Positions 1 to 6,243 of a DNA stretch of 7,783 nucleotides are shown here, piece by piece. Source of the DNA: JBOHHM01 sp050725495 (GTDB lineage: Bacteria; Pseudomonadota; Gammaproteobacteria; Burkholderiales; Burkholderiaceae_C); NCBI GenBank assembly GCA_050725495.1, contig JBOHHM010000185.1, positions 1-7,783 on the forward strand. The letters run 5' to 3'. Position 1 is the first letter of the stretch. Each line of letters begins with the position of its first letter. The notes beneath the pieces were generated by a model that ran no database searches, was not told where the DNA came from, and worked only from the letters and a program-made list of their open reading frames with translations. A program made the position numbers and the translations under genes.

Positions 1-1
1 C

Positions 2-421
<420 letters not shown>

Positions 422-474
422 GCCCCGGTCATGAAACATTTTGAACCCTGGCCCGCACGAAACGGCCGCAATCC

Positions 475-491
475 GCTATCATTTCAATAGC
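475..491 (+). promoter_or_regulatory. Candidate -10 element inside a short GCTAT/ATAGC palindrome upstream of the thioesterase gene
   Basis: TATCAT at 477-482 matches five of six bases of the sigma-70 -10 consensus and would start a transcript about 20 bases before the thioesterase ATG at 512. It sits in a perfect inverted repeat, GCTAT (475-479), seven-base loop, ATAGC (487-491). No good -35 box lies 16-18 bases upstream; TTGAAC at 441-446 is 30 bases away and too far. Promoter use is inference. The palindrome itself is directly visible. Confidence 0.4.
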
Positions 492-511
492 AACCCGACT
501 GAAAGCACCCC

Positions 512-952
512 ATGTCCTCGATCACCCTGCGCTTCCTCGCCGAACCCAGCACCGTCAATTTCGGCGGCAAGGTCCACGGCGGCACCGTCATGAAATGGAT
601 CGACGAGGCCGGCTACGCCTGCGCCACCAGCTGGGCCAAGCGCTACTGCGTCACGGTCTACGTGGGCGGCATCCGCTTTCACCGCCCCATCATGATCGGC
701 GACCTGGTCGAGGTCGAGGCGCGCCTGGCCTACACCGGCAGCAGCAGCATGAACATCTCGGTCGAGGTGCGCAGCGGTGACATGAAGAGCGGCGTGCTGG
801 AAAAAACCACCGAATGCCTGATCGTGTTCGTCTCGGTCGACTCGCATGGCCGGCCCATGCCGGTCGATGCCTGGACCCCCGAGACCCCCGGCGAAGTCGC
901 GCTGGCCACGCGCGCCAAGGCCCAGCTCGACGCCTCGCGCGCCGCCCAATAG
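512..952 (+). CDS. Acyl-CoA thioesterase, hotdog fold (YciA/BACH-like)
   Basis: A 146-residue cytoplasmic hotdog-domain protein predicted to hydrolyse acyl-CoA thioesters to free acid and CoA. The family signature is clear: VNFGGKVHGGTVMKWIDEAG at residues 15-34, where Asn16 and Asp31 align with the catalytic Asn/Asp pair of YciA-type enzymes, followed by the central helix. GGIRFHRPIMIGDLVEVEA is the typical strand-turn segment and TTECLIVFVSVD the last strand. The length fits a single-domain family member that works as an oligomer. The ATG at 512 is preceded by GAAAG at 501-505 with six bases between, and the protein start matches the family. It ends 8 bases before the exporter gene, so the two are probably cotranscribed. 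Substrate chain length cannot be read from the sequence. A larger ORF on the opposite strand is a high-GC shadow. Confidence 0.93.
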   Translation: MSSITLRFLAEPSTVNFGGKVHGGTVMKWIDEAGYACATSWAKRYCVTVYVGGIRFHRPIMIGDLVEVEARLAYTGSSSMNISVEVRSGDMKSGVLEKTTECLIVFVSVDSHGRPMPVDAWTPETPGEVALATRAKAQLDASRAAQ

Positions 953-960
953 GCCCGCAG

Positions 961-1881
961 GTGCAACAGCCCCATTGGAGCGGCCGCGACCTGGCCGCAG
1001 CAGTTGCCGTGATCGTGATCTGGGGCCTGAACTTCGTGGCCATGAAGTTCGCGCTGCGCGACTTCACGCCGTTTCAGCTCGGCGCGGCGCGCTTTGCGCT
1101 GGCGGTGCTGCCGCTGGCCCTGCTGGTCAGGCCACCCCGGGTCCCCTGGCAGTGGGTTGCGCTCTACGGACTGTTCCAGGGCGTGGGTCAGTTCGGCCTG
1201 CTGTTCACCGCGCTCAAGGTCGGCATGACGGCGGCGCTGGCCTCGGTGCTGATGCAGACCCAGGTGTTCTTCACCGCGCTGTTCGGCTTTGTGCTGCTGC
1301 ACGAGCGCCCCAGCCGCTCGCTGCAGGCCGGGCTGGCGCTGGCGGCCCTGGGCCTGGCCTGCTTTGCGATGAACTATGTGGCACCCGGCTCGGCGGGGGC
1401 GACGACGGCCTGGGGCTTTGCACTCAATGTCGCGGCGGCGGCCATGTGGGCCGGCTCCAACATCATGGCGCGCAAGGCCCAGCTGGCCAGCGCCAGCTTC
1501 GACGCCCTGGGCTTCGTGGTCTGGAGCAGCCTGTTGCCGGTGCCGGCCTTCGTCTTCTTCACGCTACTCTTCGATCCCGAGGCCAGCCGCTGGTCATGGC
1601 GCGACGCGCCCTGGAGCAGCTGGGCGGCCGTGGCCTACCTCGGCTGGGCCTCGACCATCCTGGCCTCGACGCTGTGGACCGGCCTGCTCAAGCGCCATGC
1701 GGCCAACCGCGTCGCCCCGTTCAGCCTCGGCGTGCCGGTCGTGGGCCTGGGCGCGGGCATGCTGGTGCTCGGCGAAGCGATCACGCCCTGGCAATGGGCC
1801 GGCATCGCGCTGGTCGTCGCGGCGCTGGCCTGCGTGATGCTGGGCCCGCGGCTGAGTCAGAGCGGGCGCCGGCGCGCGTAG
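961..1881 (+). CDS. eamA: EamA-family (DMT superfamily) inner-membrane exporter, EamA/YdeD-like
   Basis: A 306-residue drug/metabolite-transporter protein with two EamA repeats and about ten hydrophobic helices. I take GTG at 961 as the start: it is 8 bases after the thioesterase stop and puts the first helix (AAAVAVIVIWGLNFVAMKFA) about ten residues in, as in the family; the frame stays open further upstream but overlaps the thioesterase. Blocks that recall E. coli EamA (YdeD, O-acetylserine/cysteine exporter) include WGLNF near the start, QTQVFFTALFGF in helix 4, AAAMWAGSNIMARK opening repeat two, WTGLLKRHAANRVAPFSLGV and PVVGLGAGMLVLGE. The resemblance is strong enough for the family and suggestive for the symbol; actual substrate is unproven. 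No strong Shine-Dalgarno is seen, so translation may be coupled to the gene before it. The last 25 bases overlap the convergent hydrolase gene. Confidence 0.88.
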   Translation: MQQPHWSGRDLAAAVAVIVIWGLNFVAMKFALRDFTPFQLGAARFALAVLPLALLVRPPRVPWQWVALYGLFQGVGQFGLLFTALKVGMTAALASVLMQTQVFFTALFGFVLLHERPSRSLQAGLALAALGLACFAMNYVAPGSAGATTAWGFALNVAAAAMWAGSNIMARKAQLASASFDALGFVVWSSLLPVPAFVFFTLLFDPEASRWSWRDAPWSSWAAVAYLGWASTILASTLWTGLLKRHAANRVAPFSLGVPVVGLGAGMLVLGEAITPWQWAGIALVVAALACVMLGPRLSQSGRRRA

Positions 1882-2825
1882 CGCACGACCGTGACCCCGG
1901 CCTTGGCCTGGCGCGTCGAGGGCATGACCAGCACGCAGTCGTCGTAGGGCGTGGCCACGGGCTCGCCATCGTTGAAGCCGATCACGGTGCCGGCCCGCTC
2001 GATCACCTCGAGCCCGCTGTAGGGATGGGCGAAGCGGAAGTTCTCGCTCTTGGCCACCACCGGGCCAGTCACTTCGAGCGCCCATTGGCGCGGCGCATCG
2101 GGCAGCTGCCAGCCGCCGAGCCGGCGCTGGGCCTCGGCCGCGTCCAGCGTGCCGGCGGCCTGCAGAAAGCGCAGGCATTGGTCCTGCGCGACCGCGCGGC
2201 TGCGGGGGTCACCATGGAAGCCGCATTCGACCAGCAGCGAGCGCGTGTCGCTGCGGCCATCGGGCTCGCCCAGGCGGCCGAAGTCGCGCATGCGCACGCC
2301 GTCCTGATGGCCGGCGTCGATGACGATGTGTTCGGGCGCGCGCAGCTCGCGCGCTAGCGCCAGATTGCGTGGCTGCAGGCCGGTCAGCAGCAACGGCGCC
2401 GACGGTTCATGCATCGAATGCAGATCGAGCAGCCAGTCGGCCTGTTCGACAAAGGGGCGCAGGGCCGCGGCGCGGCGGCGCTCCAGCGTGTTGCCCGCTG
2501 CCATGCGCTCGGGCTGCCACTGCCGGTTCAGGTCCTCGTCGACAAAGCGCGAGGCGTCGTGGTTCGCCGGGTCGAAACGGTCGAAGGCCGCGAGGTTGCA
2601 AAAAGCCAGCGTGAGCCTGCCCTGCTGCGGGCGCACGCCGGCCTCGAGCAGGCCCTTGAGCGCCCAGGCGCCGCAGAGCTCGTTGCCGTGCACCAGAGCG
2701 CTGATCATCACATGGCGGCCGGCCATGCCGGAGTCAAACTGCCAAACGCCTTCGACGCCGGTGTTGCCGCTGCGCCAGGCCGCGAGATCGGGCGCGGCGA
2801 GCTCAAATGTCAGGGCGGTATTCAT
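1857..2825 (-). CDS. Zinc-dependent hydrolase, succinylglutamate desuccinylase/aspartoacylase family
   Basis: A 322-residue cytoplasmic metallohydrolase of the AstE/AspA family (carboxypeptidase-like fold), which cleaves N-acyl amino acids or related amides. Visible motifs: HGNE at residues 46-49 (zinc ligands His46 and Glu49), DEDLNRQW at 96-103 with the substrate-binding Asn-Arg pair, LLDLHS at 132-137 (third zinc ligand His136) and LLVECGFH at 197-204 (catalytic Glu200). All key residues are present, so the enzyme should be active. The ATG at 2825-2823 overlaps the TGA of the upstream receptor gene as ATGA, which implies translational coupling; the open frame further upstream lies inside the receptor gene. 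The context is a Bug-type receptor and LysR regulator, not the arginine succinyltransferase (ast) operon, so a role in arginine breakdown should not be assumed. The 3' end overlaps the convergent exporter by 25 bases. Confidence 0.9.
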   Translation of the reverse strand: MNTALTFELAAPDLAAWRSGNTGVEGVWQFDSGMAGRHVMISALVHGNELCGAWALKGLLEAGVRPQQGRLTLAFCNLAAFDRFDPANHDASRFVDEDLNRQWQPERMAAGNTLERRRAAALRPFVEQADWLLDLHSMHEPSAPLLLTGLQPRNLALARELRAPEHIVIDAGHQDGVRMRDFGRLGEPDGRSDTRSLLVECGFHGDPRSRAVAQDQCLRFLQAAGTLDAAEAQRRLGGWQLPDAPRQWALEVTGPVVAKSENFRFAHPYSGLEVIERAGTVIGFNDGEPVATPYDDCVLVMPSTRQAKAGVTVVRYARRRPL

Positions 2826-3798
2826 TGCTTGATGTTCGCGAAGTCGACAATCTTCTTGGACTTGGCCGTTTCCTCGGCCAGGAACCTGGCCACGTCCACC
2901 GTCGGCGCGGCCACCGTCGAGCTCGACGCCTCCATCTTCTTGCGGAAATCGCTCGACTGCAGCGACTCGTTGAGCGCCTTCTTGAGCCTGGCCAGCACGG
3001 GCTCGGGCAGCTTGGCCGGCCCCATCAGCACAAACCAAGTGCCGATGTCCAGGCCCTTGAGCCTGGGGTTCTCGGCCAGGGCCGGTATCTCGGGTGTCAC
3101 GGCCGAACGCCTGGCCTCGGTCGTGCCCAGCGCGACGACCTTGCCGCTGCGGATATGCGGCAGGCCGCTGGAGAGCACGAACACGCCGAACTCGATGTTG
3201 CTGCCCACCAGGTCGTTGGTCAGCGGCGCGACGCCGCGGTAGGGAATATGGGTCATGAACAGGCCGGCCTGCTGCTTGACCATCTCGCCGGCCAGGTGCA
3301 GCGAGGTGCCGACACCCGAGCTGCCATAGCTGAACTTGCCGGGGTTGTTCTGGACCAGGACGATGAACTCGTCGACGGTTTTGACGCCGGCCTTGGCGAG
3401 GCCACGAGTACCAGCGGCTGCGAGGCGATCAGGCCCACGGGTGTGAAGTCCTTGGGCTCGTACTTGACGCCGGGCGCGACCAGCCGGTTGATCGCGACCT
3501 CGTTGTTGGCGCCGACCAGCAGCGTGTAGCCGTCGGGCGTGGCATTCGCGACCTTTTGCGCGCCGATCGCGCCGCCGCCGGCGCCGACGTTCTCGATCAG
3601 CACCGGCACGCCGAGCCGGGTCGAGAGCTCGGCGCCCAGGGTGCGGGCCGTCAGGTCGGTGCTGCCGCCGGGCGGGTAGCCGACGACCAGCGTAATCGGC
3701 TTGCTCGAGTAGGTGCCGCCCTGGGCAGCGGCCGGACCAGCAGCGAGCAAGGCCAGGCCGCAACAGGCGATGAGACGGAACAAGGGGGACAGGCGCAT
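2822..3798 (-). pseudogene. Bug-type (TctC family) tripartite tricarboxylate transporter solute-binding protein, frameshifted
   Basis: Periplasmic solute-binding receptor of the Bug family, greatly expanded in Burkholderiales and used to capture carboxylates and related compounds. The ATG at 3798-3796 has an upstream GAGGA (complement of 3805-3809) six bases away. Residues 1-25 are a Sec signal peptide: basic start, hydrophobic core, AAA-Q cleavage site. VVGYPPGGSTDLTAR and TPDGYTLLVGAN are family hallmarks of the first lobe. Homology then jumps frame at about 3395-3396: the first frame reads LVLVAS and the second resumes AGVKTVDEF, PYRGVAPLTNDLVG and FANIKQ. One extra C in the complement of GG 3395-3396 would restore SPKAGVKTVDEF and a 325-residue protein of normal length. 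As written, translation stops at 3253 after 181 residues. It may be a true loss-of-function mutation or a sequencing error. No membrane subunits (TctA/TctB) are nearby, which is normal for orphan Bug receptors. Confidence 0.9.
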
Positions 3799-3894
3799 CG
3801 GAAATCCTCGTGAACAGTGGCCCGATTGTGCGCAAGACGGGCCCCGGCGATGGTGCCGAAACGGCGCAGGCTGGTGCCGTTGATGTTCCGCTGC

Positions 3895-4316
3895 TCAGCG
3901 GCTCGGGATGGCCTGCCAGACGGCCTCGGCCAGCGGGCCCAGGCGCCGCTTGGGACGGTAGATCCGCACATCAAAGCGCACTTCCATGCGCTTGTCACCG
4001 ACCACTGCGAATCGGGCCGCCTTGCAGTCCGCATGGACCATGGACCAGGGCAGCCAGGCCATGCCCAGGCCCTTGAGCACATACTCGTAGAGCGCATCGG
4101 CCGAATCGCATTCGATGCGGCGCTGCAGGCGCGGCGCGTTCGGGTTGTGGGCCAGATGGTCCTCGACCAGGCGGCCCAGTGCCAGCGTGGGCGCATAGGC
4201 CAGGAAGGGCGCGGCCGCCCGAACGCCGGGTGCGTGACATGGCGCAGCTCGGCCGCGCGGCTGAAGCTGCGCGCCTGCGCCAGCGCGACGAAGTCTTCCA
4301 GCCACTTCAGCTGCAT
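3895..4316 (-). pseudogene. LysR-type transcriptional regulator remnant with internal deletion
   Basis: The ATG at 4316-4314 opens a typical LysR helix-turn-helix start, MQLKWLEDFVALA, ARSFSRAAELRHV, THPAFGR, about 34 residues. Homology in that frame ends near 4215. In another frame it resumes with APFLAYAPTLALGRLVEDHL and continues through the end of the effector domain (YVLKGLGMAWLPWSMV, GPLAEAVWQAIPSR) to the TGA at 3897-3895, about 105 residues. A LysR regulator is about 300 residues, so roughly 160 residues are missing: the rest of the DNA-binding domain, the linker helix and most of the first effector lobe. The join also changes frame. The gene begins 16 bases after the pyrF stop and lies in the same direction as the receptor, so it would normally be the local regulator of the receptor-hydrolase pair. 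In this state it cannot make a working regulator. Confidence 0.85.
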
Positions 4317-4332
4317 GGGCCGGGCGCAGGGC

Positions 4333-5157
4333 TCAGCCGCGCGCGGCCTGCAGCAGATCCCGCGTTTTGAGCGCTTCGCGCCTGGCGGCCTCGGCGAAGT
4401 CGTCGCCGCTGGACGCGTAGAGGATGGCGCGCGAGGAGTTCACGATGATCGGGCCATCGGCGCGCCAGCCAGCCTTCACCGTGGCGATGGCGTCGCCGCC
4501 CTGCGCGCCGACGCCGGGGATCAGCAGCGGCAGCGTGGGCGCGAGCGCGCGCACGCGCTCGATCTCCGCGGGATAGGTCGCGCCGACCACGAGGCCGAGC
4601 TGGCCGTTGAGGTTCCACGGACCTTGCGCGAGCCGCGCCACATGCTCGTACAGCAGCGGCTCGCCGGCCACGGTCGACAGGCGCTGGCTCTGCAGGTCGT
4701 CGCCGCCGGGGTTGGAGGTGCGGCACAGCAGGAAGGCGCCCTTGCCCTCGTATTTCAGGTAGGGCTGGACCGAGTCAAAGCCCATGAACGGCGAGAGCGT
4801 GACGGCGTCGGCGCCGTAGCGCTCGAACGCCTCTTTCGCGTACTGCTCGGCCGTCGAGCCGATGTCGCCGCGCTTGGCGTCCAGGATGATCGGCACCTGG
4901 GGCGCGACGCGGCGCATATGCTCCATCAGGCGCTCGAGCTGGCCTTCGGCGCGGTGCGCGGCGAAGTAGGCGATCTGCGGCTTGAACGCGATCACGAGGT
5001 CGGCCGTGGCGTCGACAATCCGGGCGCAGAAATCGTAGATCTTGTTGGCGTCGCCCCTGAGGCCCGCGGGGAATTTGTTGGGCTCGGGGTCCAGGCCGAC
5101 GCAGAGCATCGAGCGGTTTTGCGCTGCAGCCGCGCCCAGCATGGCAAGAAAGGTCAT
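4333..5157 (-). CDS. pyrF: Orotidine 5'-phosphate decarboxylase (type 2, long form)
   Basis: A 274-residue cytoplasmic TIM-barrel enzyme that decarboxylates OMP to UMP, the last step of de novo pyrimidine synthesis. Seen directly: LCVGLDPEPNKFP at 18-30 (substrate-binding Asp23), AFKPQIAYF at 57-65 (Lys59), the catalytic LDAKRGDIGST at 92-102 with Asp93, Lys95 and Asp98, FMGFDSVQPYL, LLCRTSNPG and LLIPGVGAQGGD near the end. The length and the DAKRGDIGST motif fit the longer PyrF subfamily common in betaproteobacteria and actinobacteria rather than the shorter E. coli type. I chose the ATG at 5157-5155 because the family begins with a short MTFLAML-like leader; the open frame continues upstream but shows no homology. 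No clear Shine-Dalgarno precedes it. It stands alone metabolically, with no other pyr gene in view. Confidence 0.96.
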   Translation of the reverse strand: MTFLAMLGAAAAQNRSMLCVGLDPEPNKFPAGLRGDANKIYDFCARIVDATADLVIAFKPQIAYFAAHRAEGQLERLMEHMRRVAPQVPIILDAKRGDIGSTAEQYAKEAFERYGADAVTLSPFMGFDSVQPYLKYEGKGAFLLCRTSNPGGDDLQSQRLSTVAGEPLLYEHVARLAQGPWNLNGQLGLVVGATYPAEIERVRALAPTLPLLIPGVGAQGGDAIATVKAGWRADGPIIVNSSRAILYASSGDDFAEAARREALKTRDLLQAARG

Positions 5158-5164
5158 GGTGCCG

Positions 5165-5170
5165 ATTTTA
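5165..5170 (-). promoter_or_regulatory. pyrF: Candidate -10 element for pyrF, very close to the start codon
   Basis: Read on the minus strand this is TAAAAT, a good sigma-70 -10 match (five of six), ending only seven bases before the pyrF ATG. Transcription from it would begin at or next to the ATG, giving an almost leaderless message, which would agree with the missing Shine-Dalgarno. The -35 region at the proper distance is poor, so this is a tentative call. Confidence 0.3.
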
Positions 5171-5544
5171 CGGGGCGCACCATGGGCCGAACATGCATTG
5201 GACAGCCCCAGGCGGTCAGGGTGGCAGACGGGCGGGCCAAGATTCCGACCGCTGCACAACCGCTTTTTCTTTCCCAATGCTTTCTTGGAGAGACTCGCAA
5301 TTCCCAAACACGCCACGGATGCCGCCTCAGAGGCCGGGCCAAACGTCCGAAAAAAAAGCCTCTTCCCCCTTTGCTGTGCGACAGCGTGACGCCCACATAT
5401 TTGCAAACGCCATGCCGGAGTGCGGCGCGGTTAACAGCTCGTTACCAAATCGCGACCGACGGTCCTCGGCGGACGTCTGAACGGCGACTTTCAGCGCCCG
5501 GCGCCCGGATCGCGCCTCGGCAGCGCAGCACAGCCGCGCCCGAT

Positions 5545-5585
5545 CTGACGGTTTTTGTCAGCCCGCCGCCTCGCCTGACATGACA
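5545..5585. promoter_or_regulatory. Cluster of TGAC/GTCA half-sites (possible operator)
   Basis: CTGAC (5545-5549), a seven-base loop, and GTCAG (5557-5561) form a 17-base inverted repeat. Sixteen bases further on are two tandem TGACA units (5576-5585). Four half-sites in about 40 bases, roughly 180 bases upstream of the ferritin-like start, look like a binding array for a dimeric regulator. No particular regulator can be named, and the hairpin could alternatively act in RNA. Confidence 0.3.
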
Positions 5586-5695
5586 CAAAGCGCCGGGCTC
5601 GGTGCTGCACGGGGCTGCCGTGGCTCTGGGAAGCGGCCTCGCGTCGTCGGCCCCCGGCGCGCCCTTTCACGCTGGTAATCGTCCGCCCGATCGCC

Positions 5696-5701
5696 TATAC
5701 A
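5696..5701 (+). promoter_or_regulatory. Candidate -10 box of the ferritin-like gene
   Basis: TATACA lies within the A/T-rich stretch CCTATACATAAAAG, which stands out from GC-rich flanks and would give a leader of about 60 bases to the ATG at 5767. A matching -35 at 17 bases upstream (TGGTAA, 5673-5678) is weak, so an activator or another sigma factor may be involved. This is inference from composition and position. Confidence 0.4.
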
Positions 5702-5755
5702 TAAAAGCCGCGTTCGACCGGTCGCGTCACGCGTGCGGACATCAATCCAGACCCT

Positions 5756-5760
5756 GGAGG
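5756..5760 (+). promoter_or_regulatory. Strong ribosome binding site that fixes the ferritin-like gene start
   Basis: GGAGG ends six bases before the ATG at 5767. It is the best Shine-Dalgarno in the window and decides between this start and the longer open frame beginning at 5602. The nearby ATG at 5763 is out of frame. Confidence 0.85.
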
Positions 5761-5766
5761 TCATGC

Positions 5767-6204
5767 ATGGACGAGAGCACAAAGCAAGCCGCGATCGATA
5801 CGCTCAATCGCATCCTGGAGCTTGAGCTGGCGGGGGTGGTGCGCTATACGCATTACTCGCTGATGGTCTTCGGGTACACCCGAATCCCCATCGTCTCCTG
5901 GTTCAAGGGCATCGCCGAGGAGGGGCTGGTTCACGCTCATAAAGCGGGTGAGCTGGTGACCTTGCTCGGAGGCCACCCTTCCCTGAAGATTGGCGAGCTG
6001 ATCGAAACCGCCAAGCACGACATCGGCGACATTCTTCGCGAAAGCCTTGAGCACGAGAAGAAAGCGCTGACCGGGTACTACGATTTGCTGAGCCTCGCGC
6101 AGGGCCAGTCGGTTCTGCTGGAGGAATATGCCCGTGAGATGATCGTCCAGGAGGAACTCCACCTCGACGAGGTCAACAAGATGCTGAGACGGCCCGGGCA
6201 TTGA
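5767..6204 (+). CDS. Ferritin-like diiron protein, bacterioferritin-related
   Basis: A 145-residue, all-helical, charge-rich cytoplasmic protein with a four-helix ferritin-like pattern. Likely diiron ligands by alignment in mind with E. coli bacterioferritin: Glu20 in LELAGVVRY (helix A), Glu51 or Glu52 with His56 in AEEGLVHAHKAGE (helix B), Glu97 in LEHEKKALTGYY (helix C), and Glu129/His132 in QEELHLDEV (helix D). The helix D motif fits the bacterioferritin ExxH exactly; the helix B motif has Glu and His further apart than in bacterioferritin. No methionine sits at the haem-binding position, so a haem-free protein is expected. A role in iron storage or oxidative-stress protection follows from the family and is not shown here. 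The gene stands alone with its own strong ribosome binding site and probable promoter, and converges on the uracil-DNA glycosylase gene. It could also be classed as a Dps-like or rubrerythrin-like diiron protein. Confidence 0.88.
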   Translation: MDESTKQAAIDTLNRILELELAGVVRYTHYSLMVFGYTRIPIVSWFKGIAEEGLVHAHKAGELVTLLGGHPSLKIGELIETAKHDIGDILRESLEHEKKALTGYYDLLSLAQGQSVLLEEYAREMIVQEELHLDEVNKMLRRPGH

Positions 6205-6214
6205 CCGGCGAAGC

Positions 6215-6242
6215 GGGCGGGCCGGCCTTGGCGAGCCCGCCT
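6215..6242. terminator. GC-rich hairpin between convergent genes, possible shared terminator
   Basis: GGCGGGC (6216-6222) pairs with GCCCGCC (6235-6241), a seven-base perfect stem with a 12-base loop, extendable by one G-U pair. It fills the 39-base gap between the ferritin-like stop and the glycosylase stop, where a bidirectional terminator would be expected. There is no clear U-tract on either side, so an intrinsic terminator is possible and unproven. Confidence 0.4.
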
Positions 6243-6243
6243 C

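Larger units (their letters stand above)
5158..5766. other. Non-coding spacer between divergent pyrF and ferritin-like gene
   Basis: About 600 bases without a supportable gene; the ORFs crossing it show no recognisable protein features and unrelated frames. It must hold the promoters of both divergent genes. Directly visible structure: an A8 run at 5350-5357, the palindrome TTTGCAAA at 5400-5407, the perfect 11-base palindrome GACCG-A-CGGTC at 5454-5464, an inverted CTGAC/GTCAG pair at 5545-5561 followed by two tandem TGACA units, and a TATACATAAAAG stretch just upstream of the ferritin gene. Parts are clearly richer in A and T than the coding sequence around it. An unannotated small RNA or degraded gene cannot be excluded, but nothing identifies one. 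Confidence 0.7.

Noticed and set aside
479..949. Minus-strand open frame opposite the thioesterase
   Set aside because: It is an exact shadow of the hotdog-fold gene, with His/Asp/Ala-rich low-complexity translation.
846..2357. Long plus-strand open frame (503 codons) across the exporter and antisense to the hydrolase
   Set aside because: It is out of frame with the exporter and antisense to a gene with full zinc-site motifs; its translation is Arg/Ala/Gly-rich with no family features, as expected of a high-GC shadow frame.
3388..3402. Programmed -1 frameshifting in the receptor gene
   Set aside because: There is no X-XXY-YYZ slippery heptamer at the frame change, and receptors of this family are not known to use recoding; a one-base deletion explains the length exactly.
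5340..5380. Intrinsic terminator at the A8 run followed by CTCTTCCCCCTTT
   Set aside because: No GC-rich stem pairs next to the A/T run on either strand, and there is no gene end nearby to terminate.
5158..5406. N-terminal extension of pyrF
   Set aside because: PyrF homology begins at the ATG at 5157; the extra 83 codons have no PyrF features and lie in the divergent promoter region.
3817..5583. Very long plus-strand open frame (588 codons) antisense to lysR remnant and pyrF
   Set aside because: It runs opposite to pyrF, whose catalytic motifs are unmistakable, and shows no recognisable domain. High GC makes stops rare in this frame.
5602..5766. N-terminal extension of the ferritin-like gene
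   Set aside because: The ATG at 5767 has a strong GGAGG at ideal distance and matches the family start; the extension has no homology and would run through the likely promoter.
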